Shown here piece after piece: positions 1-9,130 of a stretch of 64,000 bases of DNA. Source of the stretch: Aureobasidium sp. EXF-3400. Lineage: Eukaryota > Ascomycota > Dothideomycetes > Dothideales > Saccotheciaceae. Made by a program: the position numbers and the translations under genes. Under the pieces are notes generated by a model that was given only the letters and a program-made list of their open reading frames with translations, made no database searches and had not been told where the DNA came from. Positions within the stretch are counted from its first letter, which is position 1; each line of letters starts with the position of its first letter. The stretch is taken from positions 186,001 through 250,000 of the forward strand of contig SWBL01000002.1 of the NCBI GenBank assembly GCA_024195585.1, written 5' to 3'.

Positions 1-69
1 AACACTCTTTCCTTTCTTCTCGAACCCGATTGCTGTTTATGTTTCACCTCTAGATCTGGACTTTGTCGT

Positions 70-1170
70 ATGTTGTTCCGCCATCTCGCTCAACCACTAA
101 GAACCACCTATTCTCTCGTCTCCTCGACACGCCCAACTCGCATCCCATACCCCGCATCCCACCACCACCTCCTCCGCACAATGTCGACAGCGATGAGCAA
201 GCGCCTCGAAGGCAAGACCATCCTCATCACCGGCGCCTCGTCTGGCATCGGCAAAAGCACCGCTTTGGAATTCGCCCGCACCGCCCCCAAAAACCTCAAA
301 ATCATCATCACCGCACGCCGCCTGGAAGCCCTCGAGCAACTGAAATCGGACATTGAGAAAGAAGTGGGCTCCGGCGTCAAAGTCCTGCCCGTCAAACTCG
401 ACATCGCCAACCCTGCTGAAGTCCGCGAATTTGTTGGCAAGCTCCCCGAGGAGTACAAGGATATCAATGTTTTGGTGAATAATGCAGGCTTGGTTAAGGG
501 TGTGGCTAAGGCACCGGAGATTGCTGAGGAAGATATGAATACCATGTTTGCTACAAACGTCACTGGACTTATCAACATGACTCAAGCTGTTTTGCCTGTT
601 TTCCTGGCTCGCAGTGGTGAGTTACCGGGTACTGGAGACATTATCAATGTGGGCAGTATCGCTGGTCGCGAACCCTATCCTGGAGGTAGCATCTACTGTG
701 CTACTAAAGCTGCTGTTCGCTCTTTCACCGATTCGTTGCGTAAAGAGTTGATTGCTACTCGCATCAGAGTTATGGAGATTGATCCTGGACAAGTCGAGAC
801 TGAGTTCTCAGTGGTGAGATTCTATGGCGACAAGAGCAAGGCTGATAAGGTGTACGAGGGCTGTGAACCATTGACTCCTGATGATATTGCAGAGGTTGTT
901 GTGTTCGCGGCAGGTAGGAGGGAGAATGTTGTTGTGGCTGATACTTTGGTTTTCCCTAACCACCAGGTGAGTCCCTATTCTCCTTTCCTTTTTGCTTTTC
1001 GATCGCTGATTTCCGAAATCGAAAGGCCGCTGCTACGGTCATGCACAGAAAGACTTGAGGCAGAAAATGATCCGCGCGTTTCGTTTGTACTCTGACCCGT
1101 CTAACCCAAATCACAGGCTGGTGCTGGAGGAAGCAACTCGTACAAGCGCCCTCCTCAACCCAAAATCTAG
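70..1170 (+). CDS. Short-chain dehydrogenase/reductase, possible mitochondrial leader
   Basis: NAD(P)-dependent classical SDR of about 316 residues. Exons are 70-966 and 1117-1170. The intron (gtgagt ... tcacag) removes an in-frame read-through and gives the C-terminus KRPPQPKI. Visible motifs are TGASSGIG at residues 54-61 (cofactor loop), NNAG, and the catalytic YxxxK at Tyr209/Lys213. It resembles the YMR226C-type hydroxy-acid or serine dehydrogenases of fungi, which reduce or oxidise small 3-hydroxy acids; the substrate here is inferred. Family members are about 270 residues, so the second ATG (181, giving 279 residues) matches them best. The extra 37 residues from the first ATG are rich in Arg, Ser and Leu and look like a mitochondrial presequence, so two products from two starts are possible. 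Confidence 0.88.
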
Positions 1171-1374
1171 ATGTCATAGATACGACCTCCGAAAGAATCA
1201 AGACCGCGTTCAACTTCTGAATACCCTTTGAAACGTAGTGAAGCAATCACAAAAGTCGTTCATTCATGCCGCCTCTTCTTACTTTCACTTCACATCTAAT
1301 CTTTCTTTTCCTTCCGCACAACATCCACCAACTCTGTTTCCATCCCATCAACCACCACCTTACAACGCCACGCC

Positions 1375-2060
1375 ATTACATCCGACCAGAACGACGACAT
1401 AGCTTTCCCCGAGCCCTTTACGTGTGTTAGAAGTCAGATCTAACTTTTCCACGACGTCAAGAAGCGCATCATAGCACTTTCAGGCGACGAGAACGATGCA
1501 GCAAAACTGGATGTTGCACTAAACGAGCTCTTTTGCGTTCTCTTCCACCGCTTTAAGGGTTTCTTGTCTGCCTACAGACGCTTTAACGGAGAGTATATCG
1601 GTCTGGTGGCTGGCATGGATCGTTTGCAAAACTTGGAAGACACCTACATTGATTATTATCGCGGCGACACGATAGGGTTTCTTAGACCATCTGCTCTGGT
1701 TGAATGTCAAGTTCGACAGCTTATCTACGACGTCAAAGAACTAGTTGCAAAACTCCCGAATATGGCAAGTATGGATGTTGAGGCTAAGCCGCAATTGATA
1801 GCCGACAAGACTGATGAGGAGCTACGAGCTCAGATCATGAATCTTGAGGATGAGTTGCGTCTGGAGAGATATGCCCATGAACGCACCAAGCAGTCGGTTG
1901 GTGAGTTTAAGCTCTGATTAAATCAGTCGACGACAAGATGCAATTTCTCATCGATCAGTCCAAGAGCAAGTTATCAAATCGCTTCCGAGGGAAAGTCAGA
2001 AAGGCAAAACGCAAGATCAAGGTCATGCTGCGTCTCAACAAACAGAGGTTTTGGACTTGA
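1375..2060 (+). pseudogene. Decayed or intron-rich small coding gene, function unknown
   Basis: A coding-like stretch with no clear ATG. Frame 1 is open from about 1300 to a TAA at 1441 and again from 1444 to 1917. The protein is acidic and then helical, with a Glu/Arg-rich coiled-coil part near the end (EELRAQIMNLEDELRLERY). An intron at 1424-1483, with ctaac branch site and ttcag acceptor, would remove the TAA and keep frame. After 1900 the coding signal shifts to frame 3 (DDKMQFLIDQSKSKL, then a very basic tail, stop at 2058). Joining these frames needs an intron of only 26 nt (1901-1926), below usual fungal size, or a frameshift. I favour a decayed gene, but a short real gene with odd introns is possible. 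The tail overlaps the convergent gene by 26 nt. Confidence 0.4.
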
Positions 2061-2730
2061 TCTTATCTGGATATAATTTCCTAGCCAACTCGGCGGTCTG
2101 CTCCCATTCTTGTACATAGTTCTCCTCCGTCCAAGTCTGAGTACTCTCGAGCATCAAGCAACTAAAACTGAAACTAGGTACCACAAAGTGATACTCTGAT
2201 TCCAACGGCCAGCAAGAAACCACACCCTCTGCTGCTCGCAGTAAGTCATCCATACCTCTTAGCCAGGTATGTACAGTATTGACGTAGTCTCCGATACTTA
2301 TGAAGTGACCTTCCTTGGCTACAAGCTCGAGACGCGGGCCGAGGCCAGCACGATCTTGACCACAGCAACGCTGGAGACAGTCATCGCTATCAAATCTCGG
2401 ACACATAGGATCATTTTGGTCGGAGAAACCGTCTGGGTCTGCATGAGGCTCGTGAGCATCGATCCAATCGGATTGGTATTGGTCGAGCATGTCGACAGAT
2501 ATGGTCATGGATGAAACAGGTGGATGAGTAGCAGGTTTCTGATTGATGGGGTGCTCTATCGAATATGGCTCTTGAGGAGAATCTGCATTCTTAGCGTCTT
2601 GCAGAATGGAGATGCAGTCGTTTGGGTTGACGGAATTGAGAAACCAGTGGAAGCGGAGGAGGTCGAGAGAAGGGATGGCATGTGTGCCTTTTGCCGCAAG
2701 ACACTCGAGACTTTGATACGGAGCTGTCAT
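2035..2730 (-). CDS. Hypothetical protein, 231 residues
   Basis: Single open frame. Upstream in-frame codons are not ATG, so I start at the first ATG (2730; protein begins MTAPYQSLECLAAKG). It is soluble-looking, with no signal peptide or membrane segment. It is rich in Asp, Pro and Cys in the middle (CPRFDSDDCLQRCCGQD) and has aromatic-rich segments near the C-terminus (WPLESEYHFVVPSFSFSCLM). No family recognised. Convergent with the putative gene remnant on the other strand. It could be lineage-specific; codon usage looks like genuine coding sequence, but I cannot rule out a chance frame. Confidence 0.5.
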   Translation of the reverse strand: MTAPYQSLECLAAKGTHAIPSLDLLRFHWFLNSVNPNDCISILQDAKNADSPQEPYSIEHPINQKPATHPPVSSMTISVDMLDQYQSDWIDAHEPHADPDGFSDQNDPMCPRFDSDDCLQRCCGQDRAGLGPRLELVAKEGHFISIGDYVNTVHTWLRGMDDLLRAAEGVVSCWPLESEYHFVVPSFSFSCLMLESTQTWTEENYVQEWEQTAELARKLYPDKIKSKTSVC

Positions 2731-3325
2731 CGTGATACCGAAAAGACAGGGGAGGACTGACAAGACTGTGTTGATAACAGGCTGCGGAATATATAATTGT
2801 GTGCGCGGTTGTCACATGGGTCAGCCACGCAATATACCGGGTCTTGGCCAGCCATGTCGGCACTTAAGCAAGATTTATGGCACCGACTACAGCCGGCAGC
2901 AATATCTTCAGGCTTAAGAGCGTCTCTCCGTTGGTGAAATAGGAAGTGAACCTTGTCATCCGCTGTTCGCGAGAGAGCTCCTTATCCAACCCCTATGTAT
3001 GTACAAAAAGGGATTGCCTGGGGTCAGAACATCTTATCCAACAAAATCTTCCTAGGTAAGGTCATTTGAACCACTCTCACCGATGGGATATCTGTATTTC
3101 GTCTCTGCATATCATGAAAGTCCTAACCTGACCGGAAAAGACTTGATTAAGAAAAAGAGCAGCAAGGTTGAATGGGAGTTGAAAAAGACCGACAGGGTTG
3201 CGCTATAAGCACGGGGTTAACGGAAACAAGCGAAAAAACGTCACAGCTTTCACATGTCAATCAATCTTCCAGCTTGACATTTTCCTTCCATCAACGATCT
3301 TTTTCCATCATAAAACAGACACAAC
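2731..3325. other. Intergenic, divergent promoter region
   Basis: About 600 bp between a minus-strand hypothetical gene and BCD1. No supported gene. The last 100 bp before 3326 are pyrimidine-rich, as is common just upstream of fungal start codons. Confidence 0.5.
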
Positions 3326-4498
3326 ATGGCAGACTCATCAACCCCGTTAACAGCACTGTGCAACATCTGCCACAGTGCACCACCTAAATACACATGTCCG
3401 CGCGACGCCGTCCGCACCTGTAGCCTTGCCTGTTCTCAATCTCACAAACGTCGCGCCGCCTGTACCGGTATACGCGACCCAGCCGCCTACATTCCCAAAT
3501 CCACCCTCCAAACTTCCTCCGGTATCGATCGCGACTACAACTTCCTCAGCGGACTGGAACGCAACATCGACCGCGCCGACAAAGAGACCTCTGAACGAGG
3601 AGTAGCATTAGATGGCAAAGGCAAAGCAGTGTTTCAGAAAAGATGGCATGATAATGGAGCTTTGGGGAAATATCTGAGGGATAATGGAATTGTGGTGCAT
3701 AAAGCACCCATAGGCATGGCGAGGCAAAAGGCGAATCAGACGAGGTTCATTGCGAAGAGTAAGAGAATTGTGTGGAGTGTGGAGTGGGTCGTTGGTGGTG
3801 AGAAGAAGATCGTTGAGGTGGATGAGAGCAGGACTTTGGAGGAAGCTTACAAGGAATTGATGGTGGAGAAAGAGAGGGACAGTAAGAAGAGGAAGAGGAT
3901 GCAAGATGATGCAGCATCAAAAGTGCAGAAGCAGAAGGTGCAGACTCAGAAACCTGATGCGGAGGAGAGAAATGTGGAAGCTGCGACAACGAAATTGGAA
4001 CCAGAAGGCGCAACGACAGATTCCACCATAATCACACCTTCCACAGACGAACCGAAACCCACAGAAACACTTCAAGAGCAACAACCGTCCGAAGACGCTC
4101 CATCAGCACAAGAAACCACTCATTTCTACCTCCACAAACCACACACCTCATCAACGAACACAGTCCTCATCCCACTCTCTTCAACTACAACCTTAACCAC
4201 CGCTCTGCACCAGAAACACGTCCTCGAATTTCCTACAATGTACGCCTTCACCACCGTCGACACCCCCGAGTCAAAAAATCCATTACCAAACGGCTTCATC
4301 ACAGTTCAGCAATACACGAAACACATCACAGACGACGACAAAGAGCTTGAAGGTTTGATGTCCTCGATGCCAAAAGAACAAAGGAAGATTGCTTTGGACG
4401 GTGGGGTTTTTGGCGCACCTGAAGAGAAGAGGGAGGAAGTGGGTGAGGAAGAGATAGCTGAGATGTTGCAACGAGATGCCGATGCCTTGAACCAGTGA
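3326..4498 (+). CDS. BCD1: Box C/D snoRNA assembly factor BCD1 (HIT zinc finger)
   Basis: 390-residue intronless protein. An N-terminal HIT-type zinc finger (residues about 12-47) has the pattern CNIC ... CPRD ... CSLAC ... H ... C. It is followed by a conserved block around residues 65-175 with a phenylalanine/tryptophan-rich region (FQKRWHDNG, IVWSVEWVV). Bcd1 is a nuclear protein needed to build and keep box C/D snoRNPs, which guide rRNA 2'-O-methylation. The middle (about 180-270) is Lys/Glu-rich then Thr/Pro/Glu-rich and probably disordered. A second conserved-looking part lies at 275-390 and ends in an acidic helix. Length fits the family. Start is the first ATG, in a good context after a pyrimidine-rich leader. 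Confidence 0.85.
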   Translation: MADSSTPLTALCNICHSAPPKYTCPRDAVRTCSLACSQSHKRRAACTGIRDPAAYIPKSTLQTSSGIDRDYNFLSGLERNIDRADKETSERGVALDGKGKAVFQKRWHDNGALGKYLRDNGIVVHKAPIGMARQKANQTRFIAKSKRIVWSVEWVVGGEKKIVEVDESRTLEEAYKELMVEKERDSKKRKRMQDDAASKVQKQKVQTQKPDAEERNVEAATTKLEPEGATTDSTIITPSTDEPKPTETLQEQQPSEDAPSAQETTHFYLHKPHTSSTNTVLIPLSSTTTLTTALHQKHVLEFPTMYAFTTVDTPESKNPLPNGFITVQQYTKHITDDDKELEGLMSSMPKEQRKIALDGGVFGAPEEKREEVGEEEIAEMLQRDADALNQ

Positions 4499-5080
4499 GC
4501 GACTGCGGCCAGCAAAGAGGCAAGAAAATCTAGTATTTCTGTTACAGATACGACTTCCAAGAGTTCTTCGAAAGTGGTCTGAGATATGTTGACATATCGA
4601 GACAACAGTGTCTCTCCCATCTCCTTACTGAACTCCTCAAGCAGAACGTACGTGAAACTCTCGTCCTTCCGCGCCGCATGCTATAGAAATGCTTACTACA
4701 CTGAATAAAGAGGATAGGATCCATTCAGAAGCGATACACCCTAGGCTCTCAGATACATGCATTGTCTATGAATCATGAACCATTGTGCCTTTTCATAATG
4801 TCCCAACTTGCCCATGAAGACGATGGATGCGATTTCACGCTTGATACGAAGACTTTCCCCACGAAAAATGTTGGCTGTGCAACGACTGAGTCATCAACCA
4901 ATTTGTTCAATCTTCTTGTATTGGCTTAGTGCTCCATCGTTTCCAAACTACTGTCGGCACTAGCTTTGATAGCGTTGATTGATATCCGAGTATTGGATTT
5001 GCCTTCCGCCAGGCCTCCAGTTCTGTCTGCAATCATATAAAGAATATCAACATATCCCTTTTCTCTTCAATATGTGTTGA
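4499..5080. other. Intergenic between convergent genes
   Basis: About 580 bp between the 3' ends of BCD1 and a minus-strand acetyltransferase. Open frames here are short and antisense-like. I see no gene; it should hold the two 3' UTRs. Confidence 0.5.
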
Positions 5081-5736
5081 TCAATGATACCCATGACCAT
5101 CACTCCCAAAACTCGGGTGTCCAGGCCCTTTTCTTTCCATAACAGCTAAACCAACACCTTTCTCGCCAGCTGACACAGTCATTCCCAACATATTCTCGTA
5201 CAATGGCACCGAGCGATCCCAGTCGCCAGTGAAAAGGAGACTTCTGCGAAGATGTGGCATCGAGTCTGTACAAGTACGCACACATGTCAATAACCATGTT
5301 CCAAGTCCTTTTCCTTGATATGCAGGATCGATCCAGACATCAGTGAGATAGGAAAATGTAGTAAAGTCTGTGACACAGCGTGCAAAGCCGACGAGTACTT
5401 CTTCTACAGGCAGCTCGCCGGCAAAGGAATCTTGGTCTGAGTCTTTCGTTAGCCACTGTCGTTTTCTGGAAAAGCAAATCAAGGTTCTTGGGTCATACTC
5501 GATGGGTCCGTACTTGCGTTTTTCTCGACAACTCGGTGGAAAAGTCCAAAACACAAGCTATGCTGCAAAGTTTCTTCCAATACTGCAAGGGGAAGTGCTT
5601 TTGCCCAATAACAGGTTGTAGACGCAAAAGTATCATTCAGCTTTCCGAGCGGAATCTTCTTGTGGTTTGTTGTCACGTAGAAATCGGCTTTGGTCCACTC
5701 ACGACTTTTGAGATATGCAGCGGTTGGAGAAGTCAT
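5081..5736 (-). CDS. GNAT-family N-acetyltransferase
   Basis: 198-residue protein from two exons on the minus strand: 5499-5736 and 5081-5436. The 62-nt intron (gtatga ... ctaac ... actcag) joins HSLCFGLF-containing exon 1 to the acetyl-CoA fold; both halves are in phase. The acetyl-CoA loop reads DPAYQGKGLGTWLL (R/QxxGxG/A type). The preceding strand is LVGFARCVTDFTTFSYLTDV, and the usual late tyrosine is VPLYENMLGM. These are typical of fungal small-molecule acetyltransferases with an HSLCFGL segment. Substrate cannot be told. The start at 5736 is a true ATG. An alternative donor 15 nt upstream also keeps frame, so the junction is uncertain by five residues. Confidence 0.78.
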
Positions 5737-6241
5737 TGTGCTGATTTTTGAGGTATCCGTTGCTGTAAAGAGTCTCTGTATATCGCGGGTCTCGAGTTTG
5801 ACTCAAATAACTGGTCTGGCAGGAGTAGAAAGTGACTACGTCGAGATGAGTCATATCGCTGTCTCGTCTAAGTATGCTCTGTCTAGTCGATGACTGACCC
5901 TCTGACGATTCTGTGTTTGACGTACTAAGTGTCTTTTATCTCTATTTATGTTGCCAACAACATCGAGAGACAGAAAGTTTGGAACCGATTCATTCTACCT
6001 TTGGTTCGCTGGGTCTACACCACCAAATTCACAATGCCCAAAGATATACCTGAGTTCAAGAATATCTTGGTCAACTGGATGGTTCCAGCTACCAGCCCCC
6101 AGTCAAGCAAGGCCGATTCGTGAGCGTCGGACTCTATAATAACACCGTGCACGCCTAGCTACGAGGAATGGACAGTCAGTTGCGAGCAGCAGATGGTGAG
6201 ATTCAAGGTTTAGTTTCTTGGTGGCTGTTGGTATCCGATCA
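5737..6241. other. Intergenic with an orphan open frame
   Basis: About 500 bp. A plus-strand frame ending at 6123 reads like coding sequence for about 55 residues (ANNIERQKVWNRFILPLVRW ... KNILVNWMVPATS) but has no convincing ATG or partner exon. It may be a relic or an exon of an unrecognised gene. Confidence 0.3.
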
Positions 6242-6676
6242 CTAGATGATCGTACCATGCTCGAAATTACCTAGCCTTAGATGCTTGAACGCTGGAGAAC
6301 GACCTAAAGCAAAGGGTACGAGTGGGTTCGATGACGAGAAGTTTGGATCGTGGTACAGCCAGTCAAGTGCGGTGCCATATTCATCGTCTTGAGCGTTGAC
6401 GTCTGCTCCTCCAGAGAGGATGATATCCACGGTGCGGTCATATCCGGCAAACGAGGCTGCCTGTAGTGGGTTAGCATGTGGCTTGCGTATCGCGTCGATG
6501 TCACCAGGTTTTGCTCGGCCTGTTCCAGTCCCAGGAGACTTGCGACATACCAGGGGTTGAGCAGTGTAGACTATGACTTGGACAAAAGTTGATGGCGAGA
6601 AGGCTCTGTTAAGCGGATATGAGTGACTAAATTCACAAGAACAAGCTTGGGTAAGATGGATGAGGTAATGAAGCAA
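6242..6676 (-). pseudogene. Ankyrin-repeat gene relic
   Basis: A minus-strand frame of 144 codons holding one good ankyrin unit: NPLQAASFAGYDRTVDIIL followed by SGGADVNAQDDEYGTALDW. Such units occur in tandem in fungal ankyrin and NLR-like proteins. Here only one is present, the part upstream is not ankyrin-like, and no effector or NACHT domain lies nearby. It is most likely a decayed fragment of a larger ankyrin gene. A short expressed protein is possible but less likely. Confidence 0.5.
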
Positions 6677-6958
6677 AACGATGTGTTGTCAGTGTTATTA
6701 TTTGGAGTCAGACTACTATGGGTATAGTGAGCATACTTTTATGCTTTTCTTTTGACAAAGAAGTCTCATCACATTCTCTATCGTTACTTCGCGCATGTCG
6801 GGCGGGAAAATGCTTTTAGGAATCAGACTCGAGCTTGTCTTGTCGTTGAGAGTACAGATCATCTGTCATCGTTGAAATCATTCAGTCGTTGTATCGTGAG
6901 GCCTTCGGGACTGTCCTAGACTTTGCAAGGCTGATGACTTCCTGGTGGCATACCATAT

Positions 6959-7591
6959 CTACCCACGCTTTAGGAGCTCCATATTGAGCTTGACGCTGTT
7001 CTCAGGGTTGGGCTTGGGAGGCAAATATTTCAGGTCCTTGCGAGGGAGCCCACACATAGAGCAGTTGTCCTTGAACGGCGCGAGATCCCAAGCCACGATA
7101 GGGAGGTCTTCAGTCTGAGGGTCATACCCCATATTGTGAGGCAATGCATCCAAGATGTTCATCATGCTCTCCAGGGCATCAGACATTCTGCTTGCGGTCT
7201 CACTACAGATGAGCACTAGAGGCTCGGCTTCAGGCGCAAGAGGCATGTAGGATGGTGCAGGCATGCACTCTTTGATCTCCAGGAAATAAACCTGCCAAGT
7301 ACGACCTTCAGCATCATGATTGACGATCTCGTGACCCCAATCGCAAGGGATGATAGGATTGGAGGAGCGAGGAAAGACGCGTTCAATCTTTTGACGAAGG
7401 AGAGGCCATTCAAGCCTCTCACCCTGAGATATGGTCGGACCTTCAACACGCTCGCGGCATTTGCAGAGAGTGATTGGCGGCAGTTGTCGGGAAAATGGCT
7501 TGGAAGGCAACCTGCCGGGTGACTTTCCAAGGGCCATCGGCTGCTTCCCCTGACCACGAGAAGGATTTGAATAAGCGTATGTTTTCTGCAT
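6959..7591 (-). CDS. Uncharacterised protein with C-terminal CSMCGLPR motif
   Basis: 210-residue protein. The frame extends upstream, but only non-ATG codons precede, so I start at the ATG at 7591 (MQKTYAYSNPSRGQGKQPM). The first 60 residues are basic and proline-rich and probably disordered. The rest alternates aromatic and acidic residues (CDWGHEIVNHDAEGRTWQVY) and ends in a short CxxC element, NCSMCGLPRKDLKYLPP. A very similar tail ends the gene at 21567-22382, and the 70 residues before it have a similar layout. The two may be distant relatives of one unnamed fungal family. No known domain recognised; the CxxC could bind metal, but only one pair is present. Confidence 0.55.
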   Translation of the reverse strand: MQKTYAYSNPSRGQGKQPMALGKSPGRLPSKPFSRQLPPITLCKCRERVEGPTISQGERLEWPLLRQKIERVFPRSSNPIIPCDWGHEIVNHDAEGRTWQVYFLEIKECMPAPSYMPLAPEAEPLVLICSETASRMSDALESMMNILDALPHNMGYDPQTEDLPIVAWDLAPFKDNCSMCGLPRKDLKYLPPKPNPENSVKLNMELLKRG

Positions 7592-8265
7592 TGTGAGTGG
7601 AGTTGAGGAGGTCAATAATCTTCCGGTTGGGTATATATTGGACTGTTTCGCTGCTTGAATAGGAGAATGCTGTGGTCGATAGAACAAGAATCCATGGCGT
7701 CCCTCGACCGATGTATACACCGAGACGGCACATGCTGCTGTGGTATATGCCAGCGAAGAAGTGAAAGACGAAGCATGTGAGAAGAGTTAAGTTCACGTGA
7801 TTTAGAGCCAGCACGGTTTATAGCTAGAACGGACAGTCAGCAAACACGAGGGTGGGTTGTGGAACACGACAAAAAGGTGATTTGAGTTTTCATACTTTCA
7901 GGATATTGATTCTAGCGCGTGATAGACACGCATCTGAAATTTTATTCGCACAGTTGCGAACGCAGTGATAGTGCTATTGTGTGCTCTCGTGACACGCACG
8001 GCGCAAGGATGAAAAGCCAGTAGAGGGTATCATACAGCTCATGATGGCACGGGCATCATAGCAGGCCCGAAGTCCCTCTCATCATAAGCATGGCGTGAAA
8101 GTAGCGTGCGTGTTTCGCACTGCACGTTGGAGACGGTGTATGCCGGCTGTGTATACGATGAAAGTGCGTGCTCAGTGACTTGAGCTATGCACAAGCGGCG
8201 TGTACATGATGGTGACTCGTGAGAGATGATGGAGTATGGCCTAGGGTTTGTCCGAAGAGGGCATC
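7592..8265. other. Intergenic, no gene seen
   Basis: About 670 bp upstream of the minus-strand CSMCGLPR gene and downstream of the Dpb3-like gene. Only short shadow frames occur; none looks conserved. An extra 5' exon of the gene at 6959-7591 could lie here. Confidence 0.4.
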
Positions 8266-8865
8266 TCAAGATGTTTCGTCCATGGGGTCGAGGAGTTGTG
8301 CCTGAACGGGAGCAGGGACAGGGTCGGACAGAGCAGGGAGTGCGGCAGTAGCAGGGAGCTCGGCTGCAGGTGTGGCAGTGGCAGCGACCAAGGGGAGAGT
8401 TGTCTGATCGGCTTCCTTCTCCTCCCTCTGCTTCTTGGCCTTGTGCTCCTTGTAGCTAACAGTCTTGGGCACGACATCGGCCAGGAACTCGAGGTTGTCT
8501 ACGCGGGCGACGGCACTAGCTAGGAGGGTGTTAGTGAAGAATCAACTTCAAAGTGATAAGATCAAGCACTGACCGACGTCCTTGTATTGTATGTTTCTTC
8601 TGGGCTTCTTCTCGGCCTTGACGACATTCTGGGTCTGTTCGACTAGGTACTGTAGGAAGAGCTCGGTGGCAGCGGTGATGGCAAAGGCAGCGTTGTTTGA
8701 GCAGTTGGCGATGTCATCGTCGGCGTGGATGATCTTCTTGACTCTGGCGACTGTCTAGCGGGTCAGACGATGCGACTTTTGGTCTGTTCTGGTAGACTTA
8801 CGTGGAAGGGATACGGTGCCGGTAATTTCGGACGATGGTGTGATGGGAGTGTTGTTGTAGGGCAT
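8266..8865 (-). CDS. DPB3: Histone-fold subunit, Dpb3/POLE4/CHRAC type
   Basis: 164-residue protein from three exons: 8802-8865, 8574-8750 and 8266-8519. All phases close exactly. The spliced core (residues about 22-95) is an NF-YC-like histone fold: LARVKKIIHADDDIANCSNN, AAFAITAATELFLQYLVEQT, RRNIQYKDVASAVARVD and FLADVVP. In this family that pattern marks Dpb3 (third subunit of DNA polymerase epsilon) and the closely related chromatin-remodelling subunits Dls1/CHRAC15. The partner would be a Dpb4-type histone fold. The C-terminus is Ala/Pro-rich and acidic at the end. The gene is divergent from the CLC exchanger with 265 bp between starts. Dpb3 versus a CHRAC subunit cannot be fully separated by eye. 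Confidence 0.8.
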
Positions 8866-9130
8866 TTTGGCGACAATGCAATTTGTGGTATTGCTGGTCT
8901 GGATCGATTATGGAAAGAAGCCGATGATGATGAATCGTATAGACTGAACAGAGTCGGATGTGGAGGGTTACGCGTTTCAAGTTTGGCAGTCGCGTTTCTG
9001 ACGGGTCCTGCCGAAAGTGGTTGAGGTGTGGCTCAAGGAGTCGCGACCGCGCTCTTCGTGATGATCGTATTATTATTATAATCCACCATCGCAAAGTTCA
9101 TGACTGCATGAAGATCACAAAAGAAATGCA

